DNA of 64,000 nt from Deltaproteobacteria bacterium (GTDB lineage: Bacteria > UBA10199 > JADGCS01), in contig JADGCS010000006.1 of the NCBI GenBank assembly GCA_015228875.1, positions 1-64,000 on the forward strand. Reading direction: 5' to 3'. The translations under genes were made by a program, and so were the position numbers. The notes under the pieces were generated by a model that did not search any database, was not told where the DNA came from, and saw only the letters and a list, made by a program, of their open reading frames with translations. This document shows, in pieces, positions 49,168-58,523 of this stretch (position 1 is the stretch's first letter; every line of letters begins with the position of its first letter).

Positions 49168-50172
49168 ATGAACAAAAAACTGATTTTTTTTATTTTTGTT
49201 GTGATCATTGCAATTCTTGTGGTCATTGCCATGTGGGGAGGCGATAATTCGGAGAGATCGGGAAAAACAAATACGCGCTCTCTGGGAGAGGGGCGGCAAT
49301 TCGACCCAAGGTTTGCAAACAGGGGAGGCAACATCAGCCTGTTCAAGAGTCAGGATGGGGTATGGGAGTCAGACGATTGCGAAAACATCATGACCAGCAT
49401 TGATGTGCAGGGCGCAAAGAAAAATATTTCCATCAGCAATTGTCCCGGGATCTGTGAGCAGGACCTGCTCGTTGCCACCGAGTTTGGCAGATACACGCAG
49501 GGTTTTACAGCGGACGAGATCAGCACGCTTAAAACAATGCTTGAGGCAGATTTGTCAGACAACGGTGGAAACTACTTTGCCATCTGTGATCAACAGAGGT
49601 GCGATGACAGGGGGATATTCAAGGATCTCAATCAGGAAGACCCCCTGTATCACGTAGATGAATGCGGGCAGATGATGGCGAATCCGGATGAGGTCTCAGC
49701 TTCCGGGACTTATGCGGGCGAGATGCGATCGTGTGAATGTGAAATATCAGGGAGGATCATTCACGGACAGCCCTGTCAGCAGCAAGGACAAAAAAAGATG
49801 GCCTGTCTGAACGGGCAGGTGCTTTATGAACTGGTCCAGCAGGAAAAAGACTCAAGGCCCGAAGTTAAAACCACAGCAGATGTTTTGGGCAGTGATGATG
49901 CTGTGACCGACTCGAAGACCGATGCGGGGAGTGATGTGAATGCGAAGGCTGTGGTGAAGAAAGAAAAAGCAGTCAAGGTCCCTCGCAAACCCAAAGATGA
50001 CACAGAAGACCCCGACGCCCTGGATGATGAGGAAGACGGCGAGGATCAACCCACGCGTGATCATGCAAGGGATGGGGAAGATGGCAGCCCCGATGGTCTC
50101 GAGAAAGACGAAAAGGACGCTGATGGTGACGCGGGCCGCACGGGCAGGGATGAAGAAGAGACCGAAGAGTAA
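49168..50172 (+). CDS. Hypothetical membrane-anchored protein with acidic C-terminal tail
   Basis: N-terminal TM MNKKLIFFIFVVIIAILVVIAMW; Cys-containing body; D/E-rich tail. Confidence 0.65.
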   Translation: MNKKLIFFIFVVIIAILVVIAMWGGDNSERSGKTNTRSLGEGRQFDPRFANRGGNISLFKSQDGVWESDDCENIMTSIDVQGAKKNISISNCPGICEQDLLVATEFGRYTQGFTADEISTLKTMLEADLSDNGGNYFAICDQQRCDDRGIFKDLNQEDPLYHVDECGQMMANPDEVSASGTYAGEMRSCECEISGRIIHGQPCQQQGQKKMACLNGQVLYELVQQEKDSRPEVKTTADVLGSDDAVTDSKTDAGSDVNAKAVVKKEKAVKVPRKPKDDTEDPDALDDEEDGEDQPTRDHARDGEDGSPDGLEKDEKDADGDAGRTGRDEEETEE

Positions 50173-50185
50173 AAAAATCGTTGTT

Positions 50186-51949
50186 TTATCTCCAGTACAT
50201 TTGCATAGACCTGTAAAGTGAGTCTGTAATACTTGGCTGACCGGCAATCAGTTCGGCGAATCGGATCATCGCCTGCTGGCAGTCTTCGTCATAAAACAGA
50301 CGCGCGGTATGCTTATGCTCTGCGCCTGACAGGTAACACTCGCGGATCCACAGGGCCCTCAACAGAGCGATCTCTTCACGAACCGAGAGCGAGCGGTCGG
50401 TTGAGCGGAGATGGGCTTCAACAATAATATCTTTGTAATCGTCAAACAGGGCGGCCTTGCCGAGATCGTGACCTTTGTCGAGACGCTTACTCAGCCACCG
50501 AGCTGTCTGCTCATATGTCATGGCGGTTTTGCTTTTGCACAGTCTCTTAAATTGTCTGTAAAGGGATACAAGGGCGGGCCAGCGGGTGAGTCCTGTCTCA
50601 ATGTCAAAACGGGCGAGTGCCGATGCCACCATGACCGCATCGCGTGTGCAAAGGTGCGTCCCCGCTTGCTGTAACATGCCCTGCAAGAGGTCTCTTTTCC
50701 ACACGGCCATATCATAGTAGAAGGGTTTTTTAAGCGCGATGGCCTCTTCGAGGCTTCGTGTTCCAGTGACAAGGACGGGGAGGTCAGACTGCTGCATGAA
50801 CCTTAAAAAGAGTTGATGACCGACAGGTCCGACCCTGATGATGGTGACATCGGGATACTCAACGCCTTGGTTGATGACACCCTGATAAAAAACTTGTGTA
50901 AAGGGATGGCTTGTGTCCTTGAGGACCTGTAATCTTGTGCTGCATGAACTGCTAAAGTCAAAGATGACAATACCTCCCTCTGATGAAATCTCGCCAGAGT
51001 CCAGTGCCTGCTTGAGCCGATTAAAATAACCGTTCTCCCTGTTCTGAAACAAGAAGTTGCCATCGTGATAATAGGCAAAGCCCCATCTTGCCTGGGCATA
51101 ATTTTTTAGCGTGTCTCGAAGCCAGATATCGTGTTTGGTACAAAGATCCAGCAGGAGAACTTCGCGGTATTTGTCATCGCCAACGGGAGGGGTTTTGGGC
51201 AGTTCGGTATCGTCGATTAAAATGCCGTGATCGGTATCCAATAGCCCCGCGGTCATCACAGCGTGAAGGCGGCTTTTTCTATCGCGGCATACGTCGTTGA
51301 GTGACAACTGTGGGGGTAGCAGGATGTCTTGCGAGGCCCCGGGTTCTGTAAGATAAATATTCAAGGGTGCAAGGGGCGGGTGGGGGAGGGCCTCGTCAAT
51401 AAAATCAAGATCAGTCGTTGCGGCGAGGCGGATAACTTGCACTGAGTCGCGGGGGAGTTTTTTTTCGCCTTCGCGGGAAGGGTCCAAGAGAACCCTGACA
51501 CCGTCAAGATAAAATGGACGGGTCCCGTTTGGTTTTGTTGCGAAGACGCGTGATGAAAAAATTGACAAGTCTCTTTTTGCCTCGAAGACAAGGTCGACCT
51601 TGAGGTGCGGGTGCTCGTGTTTAAAACGTCTCGCTACACTAAAGAATGACATGGCATCGCCAAAACCATCATCGGGTGTGATAGGTAGAAAAAAACGGAC
51701 CCTTTGAAACCCTTCGGGGGCAGGGCCAGAGTTTTTTTGATTTCTCTTAACGCCTGTTAACGCGGAGCGGGTCGTTACCTGTCTTGGGGTGGCGGGGGGC
51801 AAGGGGGCACAGCAGGCATCTGTCTTGACATAACTTATGTCTAAGGCCCTTGAATGCCGGACGAGAGGACAAATTGTAGATGCCCCCGCGGCCGTAGACA
51901 ATACGGCATGACTGGTCATCGCAAGTTGTGGGCAGGTCGAGGGTCTCAT
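50186..51949 (-). CDS. Hypothetical protein, possibly GT-B glycosyltransferase-like
   Basis: RFFLPITPDDGFGDAMSFFSVARRF and LPVLVTGTRSLEEAIALKKPFYYDMAVWK resemble GT-B donor-site architecture; start uncertain. Confidence 0.45.
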   Translation of the reverse strand: MRPSTCPQLAMTSHAVLSTAAGASTICPLVRHSRALDISYVKTDACCAPLPPATPRQVTTRSALTGVKRNQKNSGPAPEGFQRVRFFLPITPDDGFGDAMSFFSVARRFKHEHPHLKVDLVFEAKRDLSIFSSRVFATKPNGTRPFYLDGVRVLLDPSREGEKKLPRDSVQVIRLAATTDLDFIDEALPHPPLAPLNIYLTEPGASQDILLPPQLSLNDVCRDRKSRLHAVMTAGLLDTDHGILIDDTELPKTPPVGDDKYREVLLLDLCTKHDIWLRDTLKNYAQARWGFAYYHDGNFLFQNRENGYFNRLKQALDSGEISSEGGIVIFDFSSSCSTRLQVLKDTSHPFTQVFYQGVINQGVEYPDVTIIRVGPVGHQLFLRFMQQSDLPVLVTGTRSLEEAIALKKPFYYDMAVWKRDLLQGMLQQAGTHLCTRDAVMVASALARFDIETGLTRWPALVSLYRQFKRLCKSKTAMTYEQTARWLSKRLDKGHDLGKAALFDDYKDIIVEAHLRSTDRSLSVREEIALLRALWIRECYLSGAEHKHTARLFYDEDCQQAMIRFAELIAGQPSITDSLYRSMQMYWR

Positions 51950-52039
51950 GGCATAGCATGCGCAGCGCAGTCCTGTCTTGCGTGCTCCTTAAAATAAACG
52001 GAATGCATGGGCACGTCCGTTCCGGTGTTTACATTATAT

Positions 52040-52239
52040 AGAGTCTGTCGGGAAACCCTCGATTTGAACAACAAAAGAGGATCGTCATCGCGAGCGGTGC
52101 GTTGCGGTGGACATGACGGGGTCATGTCTAACGCTGTGCGCCCACGTGGCGATCTCCCGGATATTAATTGGTTACGGGAGATTGCTTCGTCGCTAATGCT
52201 CCTCGCAATGACGTAAACCGGGCTTTCCCGACAGACTCT
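52040..52239. repeat. Chimeric palindromic element G: type V-like outer stem around a GTCATTGCGAG-type repeat
   Basis: AGAGTCTGTCGGGAAACCC..GGGCTTTCCCGACAGACTCT; interior CGTCATCGCGAGCG..CTCCTCGCAATGACG. Confidence 0.85.
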
Positions 52240-52382
52240 CTGTACAAGTTACATCGTACAGGCCAATCTAAAGTTGTGGGGAAAATTGCCCCTAAATTCC
52301 GCAGATGCATAACTTTACAGGATGATTTATAATTTCCGGGGGGCTTTTTTTAAAAAAACTTTTCCCCATTGTTTTAGTATCA

Positions 52383-53282
52383 TCAGCTATCACTGGCAAT
52401 GGCATTTGCAAGACCCTTGATCATCGCGAGAGAAAGAAGATGTGTCCTCGCCATTTCTGACAAGTGCTGTTGTCCAAGTGTTGTGGCACCCGACAAATTG
52501 CGGACAGTTTTCCATGCATCTTCTGCCTCAAGTGTGGCGGCGATGACGGCAGATTCGTCAGGGCGTTTAAGTGCAATCCATGCCGACATCGTAAGATACA
52601 GGGCTTTCTGGAAAGCGGCGCGAGTAATGATAAAGTCCGGAATTTGTGCTGCCTTGATATTATTTGGGTTAAGATAGGACTCGCATTCCTTGACCAGGCA
52701 GGCCATGATGCCGGAAAAAATTTCCATATTGGCATTAACCGGAGAAGTTGTTTCATCGGTTTTGACAAAGGCATGTGTGAGAAAAAAGTAAACACCGGCT
52801 ACAAGGTGCAGGCGCTGCATGTTAAATGCAGTTTCGGGATACCTGTTGAGGTACATCAAGATTGAAACAGCATCCGACAGGCAGACACTGGCCAGTGCTT
52901 CTTTTGCTTTTTTTTGTTGATCAGAAACGCCTTTCATAAAGCGAACAGTTGCAGAAAGATCAGAGGCCCCTTTCCCAAGCTGTGTGTTTATGACCGTTTC
53001 GGGGCCTCTGTCTGGAATAAACGGGACACCGGCTTGTGTCATTGATGTAAAAAGTGTTTTGTAGAGCGCTCTTGCGGTCCTGGCGGATGAATCGGCAGTT
53101 GTCGTCACAAGATCCGCGACGTAGTCGGTGGTAAAAAAAGTGGCCCTGCGCGATAATCTCGCGGGTGTCTGTGTGTAAAACGGTGCCGCCAACGCAAGAG
53201 TATTGACAGCGCACGCACTTCCTGAAGCTGCTTCTGTGATAAACATTGTAAATCGTCTCCATGCGATCGTGTGTTTAAACAT
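52383..53282 (-). CDS. Hypothetical alanine-rich helical protein
   Basis: Long ORF, helical composition; no recognised domain. Confidence 0.45.
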   Translation of the reverse strand: MFKHTIAWRRFTMFITEAASGSACAVNTLALAAPFYTQTPARLSRRATFFTTDYVADLVTTTADSSARTARALYKTLFTSMTQAGVPFIPDRGPETVINTQLGKGASDLSATVRFMKGVSDQQKKAKEALASVCLSDAVSILMYLNRYPETAFNMQRLHLVAGVYFFLTHAFVKTDETTSPVNANMEIFSGIMACLVKECESYLNPNNIKAAQIPDFIITRAAFQKALYLTMSAWIALKRPDESAVIAATLEAEDAWKTVRNLSGATTLGQQHLSEMARTHLLSLAMIKGLANAIASDS

Positions 53283-53601
53283 TTGAGAATTTTATTTTGA
53301 CAGGCCGCGTGTGATTGATGCACCTGTTTGGATTAAAATCAGGTGTCTCCCCGCAGAGGGGCCTCTTTGGCGCCCGACGCGGGTTGTGGAAATTAACCGC
53401 GAGAAGTCAAGTTGCCGATTTTTTTTTTGGCCGGCAACGCTACTGATCGCAAAATAACGCCAGTCATCAAAAATCGGGAGCGGAATCTAACAAAAAAAAA
53501 CGGTGTTTAGCAAGAGAAAAATTAAAAAAAAATCGTACACGATGGTGTCATCAAGTAAATCTGCGGGGATGTTTTTTTGTATCACTTGGCAAAGTGTTGA
53601 T

Positions 53602-53686
53602 TTTAAAGCCTTAGCACTTCGATTCGCAAATACGGTAACGTAATTTGACTACCATTGAATTAAATTTTTGCTCACTCAGTACTTAG
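53602..53686 (+). repeat. Palindromic direct repeat X, copy 1; overlaps the stop codon of the downstream ArsA-like gene
   Basis: CCTTAGCACTTCGATTCGCAAATACGGTAACGTAATTTGACTACCATTGAATTAAATTTTTGCTCACTCAGTACTTAG. Confidence 0.88.
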
Positions 53687-54798
53687 CTGTCCAACCAACC
53701 CATGACGTCGGCAACCATCTTCAGAGTCTTGATGTCGTGAACATCCGAGAGAAAGAGGGGGATAGTGCTTACATAATCGTTTCCAACAGAGTTGGTGATG
53801 GATGTGATCTGCCTCTTGTCTTTTTTGATCATGGGGACAAACAACCTGTAGTTATCGATGAGCAGATCAGCTTCGGCAGGTGAAAACTGCCCGACAAGCT
53901 CGTCCCTGCAGCTTTTTATTTTTTCGGGTGACAAAACATTTCCCTCATACACCCTGTTGATGATGATTTTTTTTAAGTTAAATCCCTGGTCGGAAATCTG
54001 CTTGAAGAAATCCTGTGTTTCCATGATGGAATTGGCGTTTGTGGTGCAGACGATCACAAAGTGTGTGGTGTCGAGTTTAAGCAGCGAGTTGACTTCGGAT
54101 GCCCTTGTTTCAAAGCCGCCCAGCAGATCTTTAAAGGCGACAATCATCTCGGACATTTCTTGAAGAAAGGCAAAACCCGTGATGCGGTCAAAGGCCTTGA
54201 GGATCTGCTGCGAACCTCTTTCAAGAAACTTGAGTCCTGATTTGCCGAGTGACAGTGAGGGCTTGAGCAACAGATGCAGCATCGAGTTGTTGATCATGTT
54301 CATCATTCTCTGAGGCGCACTTAAAAAATCCCTGGCATTTTGTACGGGAGGGGTGTCGACAATCATGACGTCAAATGTGTTTTGTTTGTAAATTTCGTAC
54401 AGCCTTTCCATGGCCATGTATTCCTGCGTGCCGGCGAGCATCTGCGACATGTGCTGATAAAGTTTGTTGTTGATGATTTTGTTTCTGGTTTCTGCGGATG
54501 AGGCGTATTTTTCGATGATGCGGTCGAAGGTTCTCTTGGTGTCGAGCATCATGGCCCACATCTCACCCCCGTTGTTTTCGGGGAGTGTTATTTTTTCCGG
54601 TTCGTCGGAGAGGCTTTTGATCCCCAGAGAATCGGCGAGCCTTTTTGCGGGATCAATGGTCAACACAATGGTCTTGTATCCTGCGAGGCTCATTTTAAGC
54701 CCCATGGCGGCTGCGATGGTTGTTTTTCCAACACCGCCGCTGCCGCAGACGAGCAGAACTCTGGTTTCCCTATGATGATCCGGATTGAGAGTATTCAC
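53683..54798 (-). CDS. ArsA/Get3-family ATPase, GSGGVGKT type
   Basis: VLLVCGSGGVGKTTIAAAMGLKMSLAGYKTIVLTIDPAKRLADSLGI; VMIVDTPPVQNARDFLSAP. Confidence 0.88.
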   Translation of the reverse strand: MNTLNPDHHRETRVLLVCGSGGVGKTTIAAAMGLKMSLAGYKTIVLTIDPAKRLADSLGIKSLSDEPEKITLPENNGGEMWAMMLDTKRTFDRIIEKYASSAETRNKIINNKLYQHMSQMLAGTQEYMAMERLYEIYKQNTFDVMIVDTPPVQNARDFLSAPQRMMNMINNSMLHLLLKPSLSLGKSGLKFLERGSQQILKAFDRITGFAFLQEMSEMIVAFKDLLGGFETRASEVNSLLKLDTTHFVIVCTTNANSIMETQDFFKQISDQGFNLKKIIINRVYEGNVLSPEKIKSCRDELVGQFSPAEADLLIDNYRLFVPMIKKDKRQITSITNSVGNDYVSTIPLFLSDVHDIKTLKMVADVMGWLDS

Positions 54799-55718
54799 GA
54801 GGAACCCTCCGTCAACAAGTGAAGGAGCGGTATCAGTCCCCGGTAGTCCCTGATTTCATTGAATTGGAAAGGCAGAACGATCTTTTTAAAATCGGGGAAA
54901 AACTCGTTGATTTTTTTGATGTAGATCTGGTTGAGTTTGGCCCTTTCGACGGCAAGGTTGTGATAGTTTTTGATCGTGTTGATCCCGGACTCTGTTGATG
55001 GGATACTGCGGCTCAGGGATTTTATTTCCGGCATGACGGCATTGACAAACAGCGGGCCAAAATTAAGGTTGGTGCGCTCTTTAAGGGCGTTGATGTATTC
55101 TCTTGATTCGTTAACAGGCATTTCTTCGGCAAGGGTGACCAGGCAGAAGATGGTCTTTTTTTTGTCGGCCAGCATGTTTAGTATGTCAGTTGCGTGACTG
55201 TTGAGTGGACCAATCTTGACGGCAGATCTGAGGACCCTGGGGACTTCAAGCGTGGAGAGTCCATGACCTGTGGCTGGCGCATCCACTATGACGAGATCGT
55301 AGGTGCGTTGTGCCATAAGCTTGTTTTTGTATTGCCGTTCCAAATCGTATATTTTGCCGAGCATCAGGATATCGTTTAAGCCCGGAATGGCGTCCAGAAA
55401 ATTGCTGACGAACTTGTTGTTGAAGAAGGCCTGGTAAAGCGCCTTGAAATGGAGGCGTTTGAGTACGTATTCTTCGAAGCATTTGTTTGGTGACAGGTTG
55501 ATGCCGGAGATGTAGGGGGCGAGCGAGATTTCTTCCTGCCCGTTGCTCGATGTGTTGAACAGGGGGGCAATAAGACCTGATGAATTCATTTCTACAATGA
55601 GGGTGCGTTTTTTTTTCTTGGCGGCAAAGAGGGCAAGCAGCATCGCTGTGGTTGTTTTGCCAACACCGCCTTTCCCGGAGACAAAGACGAGTCTGTGATC
55701 AAGTATTTCGGAAAGCAT
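54795..55718 (-). CDS. ArsA/Get3-family ATPase, KGGVGKT type
   Basis: RLVFVSGKGGVGKTTTAMLLALFAAKKKKRTLIVEMNSSG; VIVDAPATGHGLSTLEVPRVL; overlaps the next gene by 4 nt. Confidence 0.9.
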   Translation of the reverse strand: MLSEILDHRLVFVSGKGGVGKTTTAMLLALFAAKKKKRTLIVEMNSSGLIAPLFNTSSNGQEEISLAPYISGINLSPNKCFEEYVLKRLHFKALYQAFFNNKFVSNFLDAIPGLNDILMLGKIYDLERQYKNKLMAQRTYDLVIVDAPATGHGLSTLEVPRVLRSAVKIGPLNSHATDILNMLADKKKTIFCLVTLAEEMPVNESREYINALKERTNLNFGPLFVNAVMPEIKSLSRSIPSTESGINTIKNYHNLAVERAKLNQIYIKKINEFFPDFKKIVLPFQFNEIRDYRGLIPLLHLLTEGSS

Positions 55719-55728
55719 AAATCTGTCT

Positions 55729-55813
55729 TTTAAGTCCTTAGTACTTCGATTCGCAAATACGGTAACGTAATTTGATTACCATTGAATTAAATTTTTGCTC
55801 ACTCAGTACTGAG
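55729..55813 (+). repeat. Palindromic direct repeat X, copy 2
   Basis: CCTTAGTACTTCGATTCGCAAATACGGTAACGTAATTTGATTACCATTGAATTAAATTTTTGCTCACTCAGTACTGAG. Confidence 0.88.
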
Positions 55814-55869
55814 TGCCGAGTGAATAAATATGTTGCCATATTTATGAATCGAGGTCCTTAGCTCCACAA

Positions 55870-55921
55870 AACGAAGAACGAAGAACGTAAACGAAGAATG
55901 AAGAACGCGAACGAATAACGA
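55870..55921 (+). repeat. Degenerate short tandem repeat (ACGAAGA/ACGAATA units)
   Basis: acgaagaacgaagaacgtaaacgaagaatgaagaacgcgaacgaataacga. Confidence 0.75.
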
Positions 55922-55993
55922 GCACCCTCCCATCCCTTGGCAATGGACATCCTGTCAAGGAGGCTCAAGGGCTGTGGGGGCTCAAGGCCAAAT

Positions 55994-56548
55994 TTATCTG
56001 TTTTCGTAGGTGCGGAGTTTTTTTTCGAGAAACATGACGCGTTGTCTGAGTTTTCGAATTTCCTGTTGCAGGTTGTTTACATGAGCAAGGGAGCCGACGG
56101 TGTCCTTGATTTTGCCCTCGATATTTTTTGATATCTGCTGCGTTTTTTCTAGTACTTCTTTGATGATGTTGTCTTCACGCGATTCGATTGCCTGACCGAT
56201 TTTTTCGTAGAATGACCCCGCGCCTTCTTTGGCGCTGGACAGCGTGTTTTGCACAGAGTCGGTTGTCTTGCTGACGATATCTTTGATAGCGTCGCCGCCG
56301 TTACGGATGATGCTTTTCAGGACGTTGAGAGGCAGGAGACTCTTGGTTTTCTTTTCTTCTTCAAAGATGATTTGAGTCAGAGTGACGCTGGTCAAGTCGG
56401 ACTTGGTTTTGTTGTCGATGATCCTTACATCGTGTCCATCACGCACCATCACACCGATGTCATCAAGGGTCACGTACGTTGAGTTTTGTGTGTCGTAGAG
56501 TTTTCTGTTTTGATATCTTTTAATAATGATCGTTTTTCTGTCTTTCAA
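55994..56548 (-). CDS. PhaR-like polyhydroxyalkanoate regulator (PHB/PHA accumulation regulator DNA-binding domain)
   Basis: IIKRYQNRKLYDTQNSTYVTLDDIGVMVRDGHDVRIIDNKTKSDLTSVTLTQIIFEEE signature. Confidence 0.88.
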   Translation of the reverse strand: MKDRKTIIIKRYQNRKLYDTQNSTYVTLDDIGVMVRDGHDVRIIDNKTKSDLTSVTLTQIIFEEEKKTKSLLPLNVLKSIIRNGGDAIKDIVSKTTDSVQNTLSSAKEGAGSFYEKIGQAIESREDNIIKEVLEKTQQISKNIEGKIKDTVGSLAHVNNLQQEIRKLRQRVMFLEKKLRTYENR

Positions 56549-56689
56549 ATGGCCTCCGGTTAATAATGCAGTTCAAAATGATACACATCCCCCGATTTTG
56601 CAATAATTTTATCACACGCATCTATCAAGTGATAAAATGGGCGCGCTGTTTGGGTGTTTTTTTTTGGGGGGGGGCTGGATGTTCCAAGT

Positions 56690-57160
56690 TCACAGATTAA
56701 TGGCGTTTTCGAGTTCAAAAATGTTTTCGAGGTTGTTGCCTCTCTGGCTTTTGCGAGTGTGCTGGTAGAGGACGCCTTTGACAGTATGAAGGGCCTCAAT
56801 TTTTAAATCTTTGTTTTGTTCGCTTGATTGCGCAATTTTTTCTATTTCTTCATCGAGGACAGTAACAAGCGAGTCTACAATGTTTTTTTTGAGTTTTGTT
56901 GCGCTGTAGGGCACTGCGGGTGTGGTTTCGAGCTGATTGATGGAGTATGTCAGCAGCAACTCTATTTTTTTAAAAGTCTTTTTGAATGCGCTGATATTTT
57001 TTATGATAAAGGTATCCTGGGTGATTTGTGTGGTGATGTCGAGGGTTGACGCCATGGCGAGGAGCAGCTCTTTAAGGGCCCCGCCCAGGTGAGATTTGAC
57101 GCTCTCAATTTGCTGGATGTACTTGATAAAAAGGATAAGGCCAATTTTTTCGAGGTTCAT
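56690..57160 (-). CDS. Hypothetical protein
   Basis: ORF MNLEKIGLILFIKYIQQIESVKSHLGGALKELLLAM...; upstream of the PhaR-like gene. Confidence 0.5.
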   Translation of the reverse strand: MNLEKIGLILFIKYIQQIESVKSHLGGALKELLLAMASTLDITTQITQDTFIIKNISAFKKTFKKIELLLTYSINQLETTPAVPYSATKLKKNIVDSLVTVLDEEIEKIAQSSEQNKDLKIEALHTVKGVLYQHTRKSQRGNNLENIFELENAINL

Positions 57161-57506
57161 AATTTGTCTTGAGTTATCACAATATGTGTCATCGAAAAAC
57201 GACGAGACAACAGACCCACGCGCTTATCGATGAGCAATGCATTGTAAGTCAACAAGCATTGTAGCGTAGTGCAATATATGGCAACTTGGTATCATGAGTC
57301 ACTCGAAAAATCTGCCCCAAAAGTATAAAAAACGAGAAAAAACTGTACCTTTATGATTTTAAACAAAAAAAACTTTCGCCCATTAATTAAAGGTTGCGTT
57401 AAAAAATGTCTCATAATTTTATAATTGGCGTGTTTTTGATTGCTTTGACTAATTTGACCTTTTGATTTAGTGGGGCGGGAGTTTGTTTGTTTTTTGAGGA
57501 GGTTTT

Positions 57507-58523
57507 ATGACACGGCATATGACGACCCTTTTTATCTCTGTTATTTTTGTCTTAATGGTTGCGGTGGGTTTTCTTGCGATGCGGGTTTCGGAGCTTGGCA
57601 GTCTTTACGAGGCTCATGTCCACGCAAAACCAGCCGGCACCATGGTGGATGCCGAGGAGTTATTTGGCGGTTTGACAGCCCTCGAAAAAGAAATCAAAGC
57701 CCAAAAAGAGGTGTTGTCGGGTCTATCCGTCAGTCTCACAAACCTGTCCGACAGGATGAACGATAAAACAGCAAACGGGGCTGGTTTTATGAGGGCCCCG
57801 GAGTATTCTGTTACTGCCCCCATTTACTTTGTCAAAGAGGCCGGATCCGCACTCATCTCGGTCACTGGCGACAAATCGCGACTGACCCAATGGATCGAAA
57901 ACAACGAGATTTTTCTGGAGCATGTTATGAAGAAAAGCATGCCTCTTGAGTACGACAGAAGAACGGGCGGCGTGGTTGTGGAAGGGCTTGTCTCTGACTC
58001 TGTGTTTTACCAGATGGGGATCAGAGACGGGGACAAGATCCTGACAGTCAATGGCAGGAGGATGGCCAAGGGGATGGACTTAAGAAACGAGTTGGTCAAT
58101 CAAAAACCCGCACGCATCGCCATTATAAGGGATCACAAGAGAATGCAGATCGAGATTACCTACAAGGACAAGATTGACGATCTGTTTAACAAAATGAATA
58201 AAAAAGAAAACAATGAGATTGTCCTCGATATAACAAAAGAACAGTTCAACGAGGTTTTGGACCAGCAGATGTCCAAAATCAAAACAGAACCTGCGCTTGT
58301 CAATGGAGAAACCCCCGGTGTCAAGATTCTCGGCATCGATGAGGTCAGCGTCTTTTCCCTCATGGAATTTAAGGCGTACGATATTATCACAAAGATAGAT
58401 GGGGCCCCTGTGTCCGATTCAAAGCTTGCGTCCGTGTTGGAGAATGCCGATGACCCCATAGAAATTGACTTCGTAAGGGAAAATCAATCAGACAAAGTCC
58501 TTGTCAGGTTCAGTCGTGATTGA
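57507..58523 (+). CDS. Membrane-anchored PDZ protein, GspC-like
   Basis: N-terminal TM; PDZ-like GLVSDSVFYQMGIRDGDKILTVNGRRMAKGMDLRNEL and a second region VFSLMEFKAYDIITKIDGAPV. Confidence 0.65.
   Translation: MTRHMTTLFISVIFVLMVAVGFLAMRVSELGSLYEAHVHAKPAGTMVDAEELFGGLTALEKEIKAQKEVLSGLSVSLTNLSDRMNDKTANGAGFMRAPEYSVTAPIYFVKEAGSALISVTGDKSRLTQWIENNEIFLEHVMKKSMPLEYDRRTGGVVVEGLVSDSVFYQMGIRDGDKILTVNGRRMAKGMDLRNELVNQKPARIAIIRDHKRMQIEITYKDKIDDLFNKMNKKENNEIVLDITKEQFNEVLDQQMSKIKTEPALVNGETPGVKILGIDEVSVFSLMEFKAYDIITKIDGAPVSDSKLASVLENADDPIEIDFVRENQSDKVLVRFSRD

Noticed and set aside
52040-52239. tRNA-like or rRNA gene at the palindromic element
   Set aside because: No cloverleaf with T-loop GGTTCRA or anticodon arm was found; it matches repeat palindromes instead. 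I saw no credible tRNA or rRNA gene in the window.
53384-53440. Possible decayed type I repeat (TTAACCGCGAGAAGTCAAGTT) next to a GTTGCCG..CGGCAAC hairpin
   Set aside because: Similarity covers only ~20 nt and lacks the end palindrome; too weak to call.
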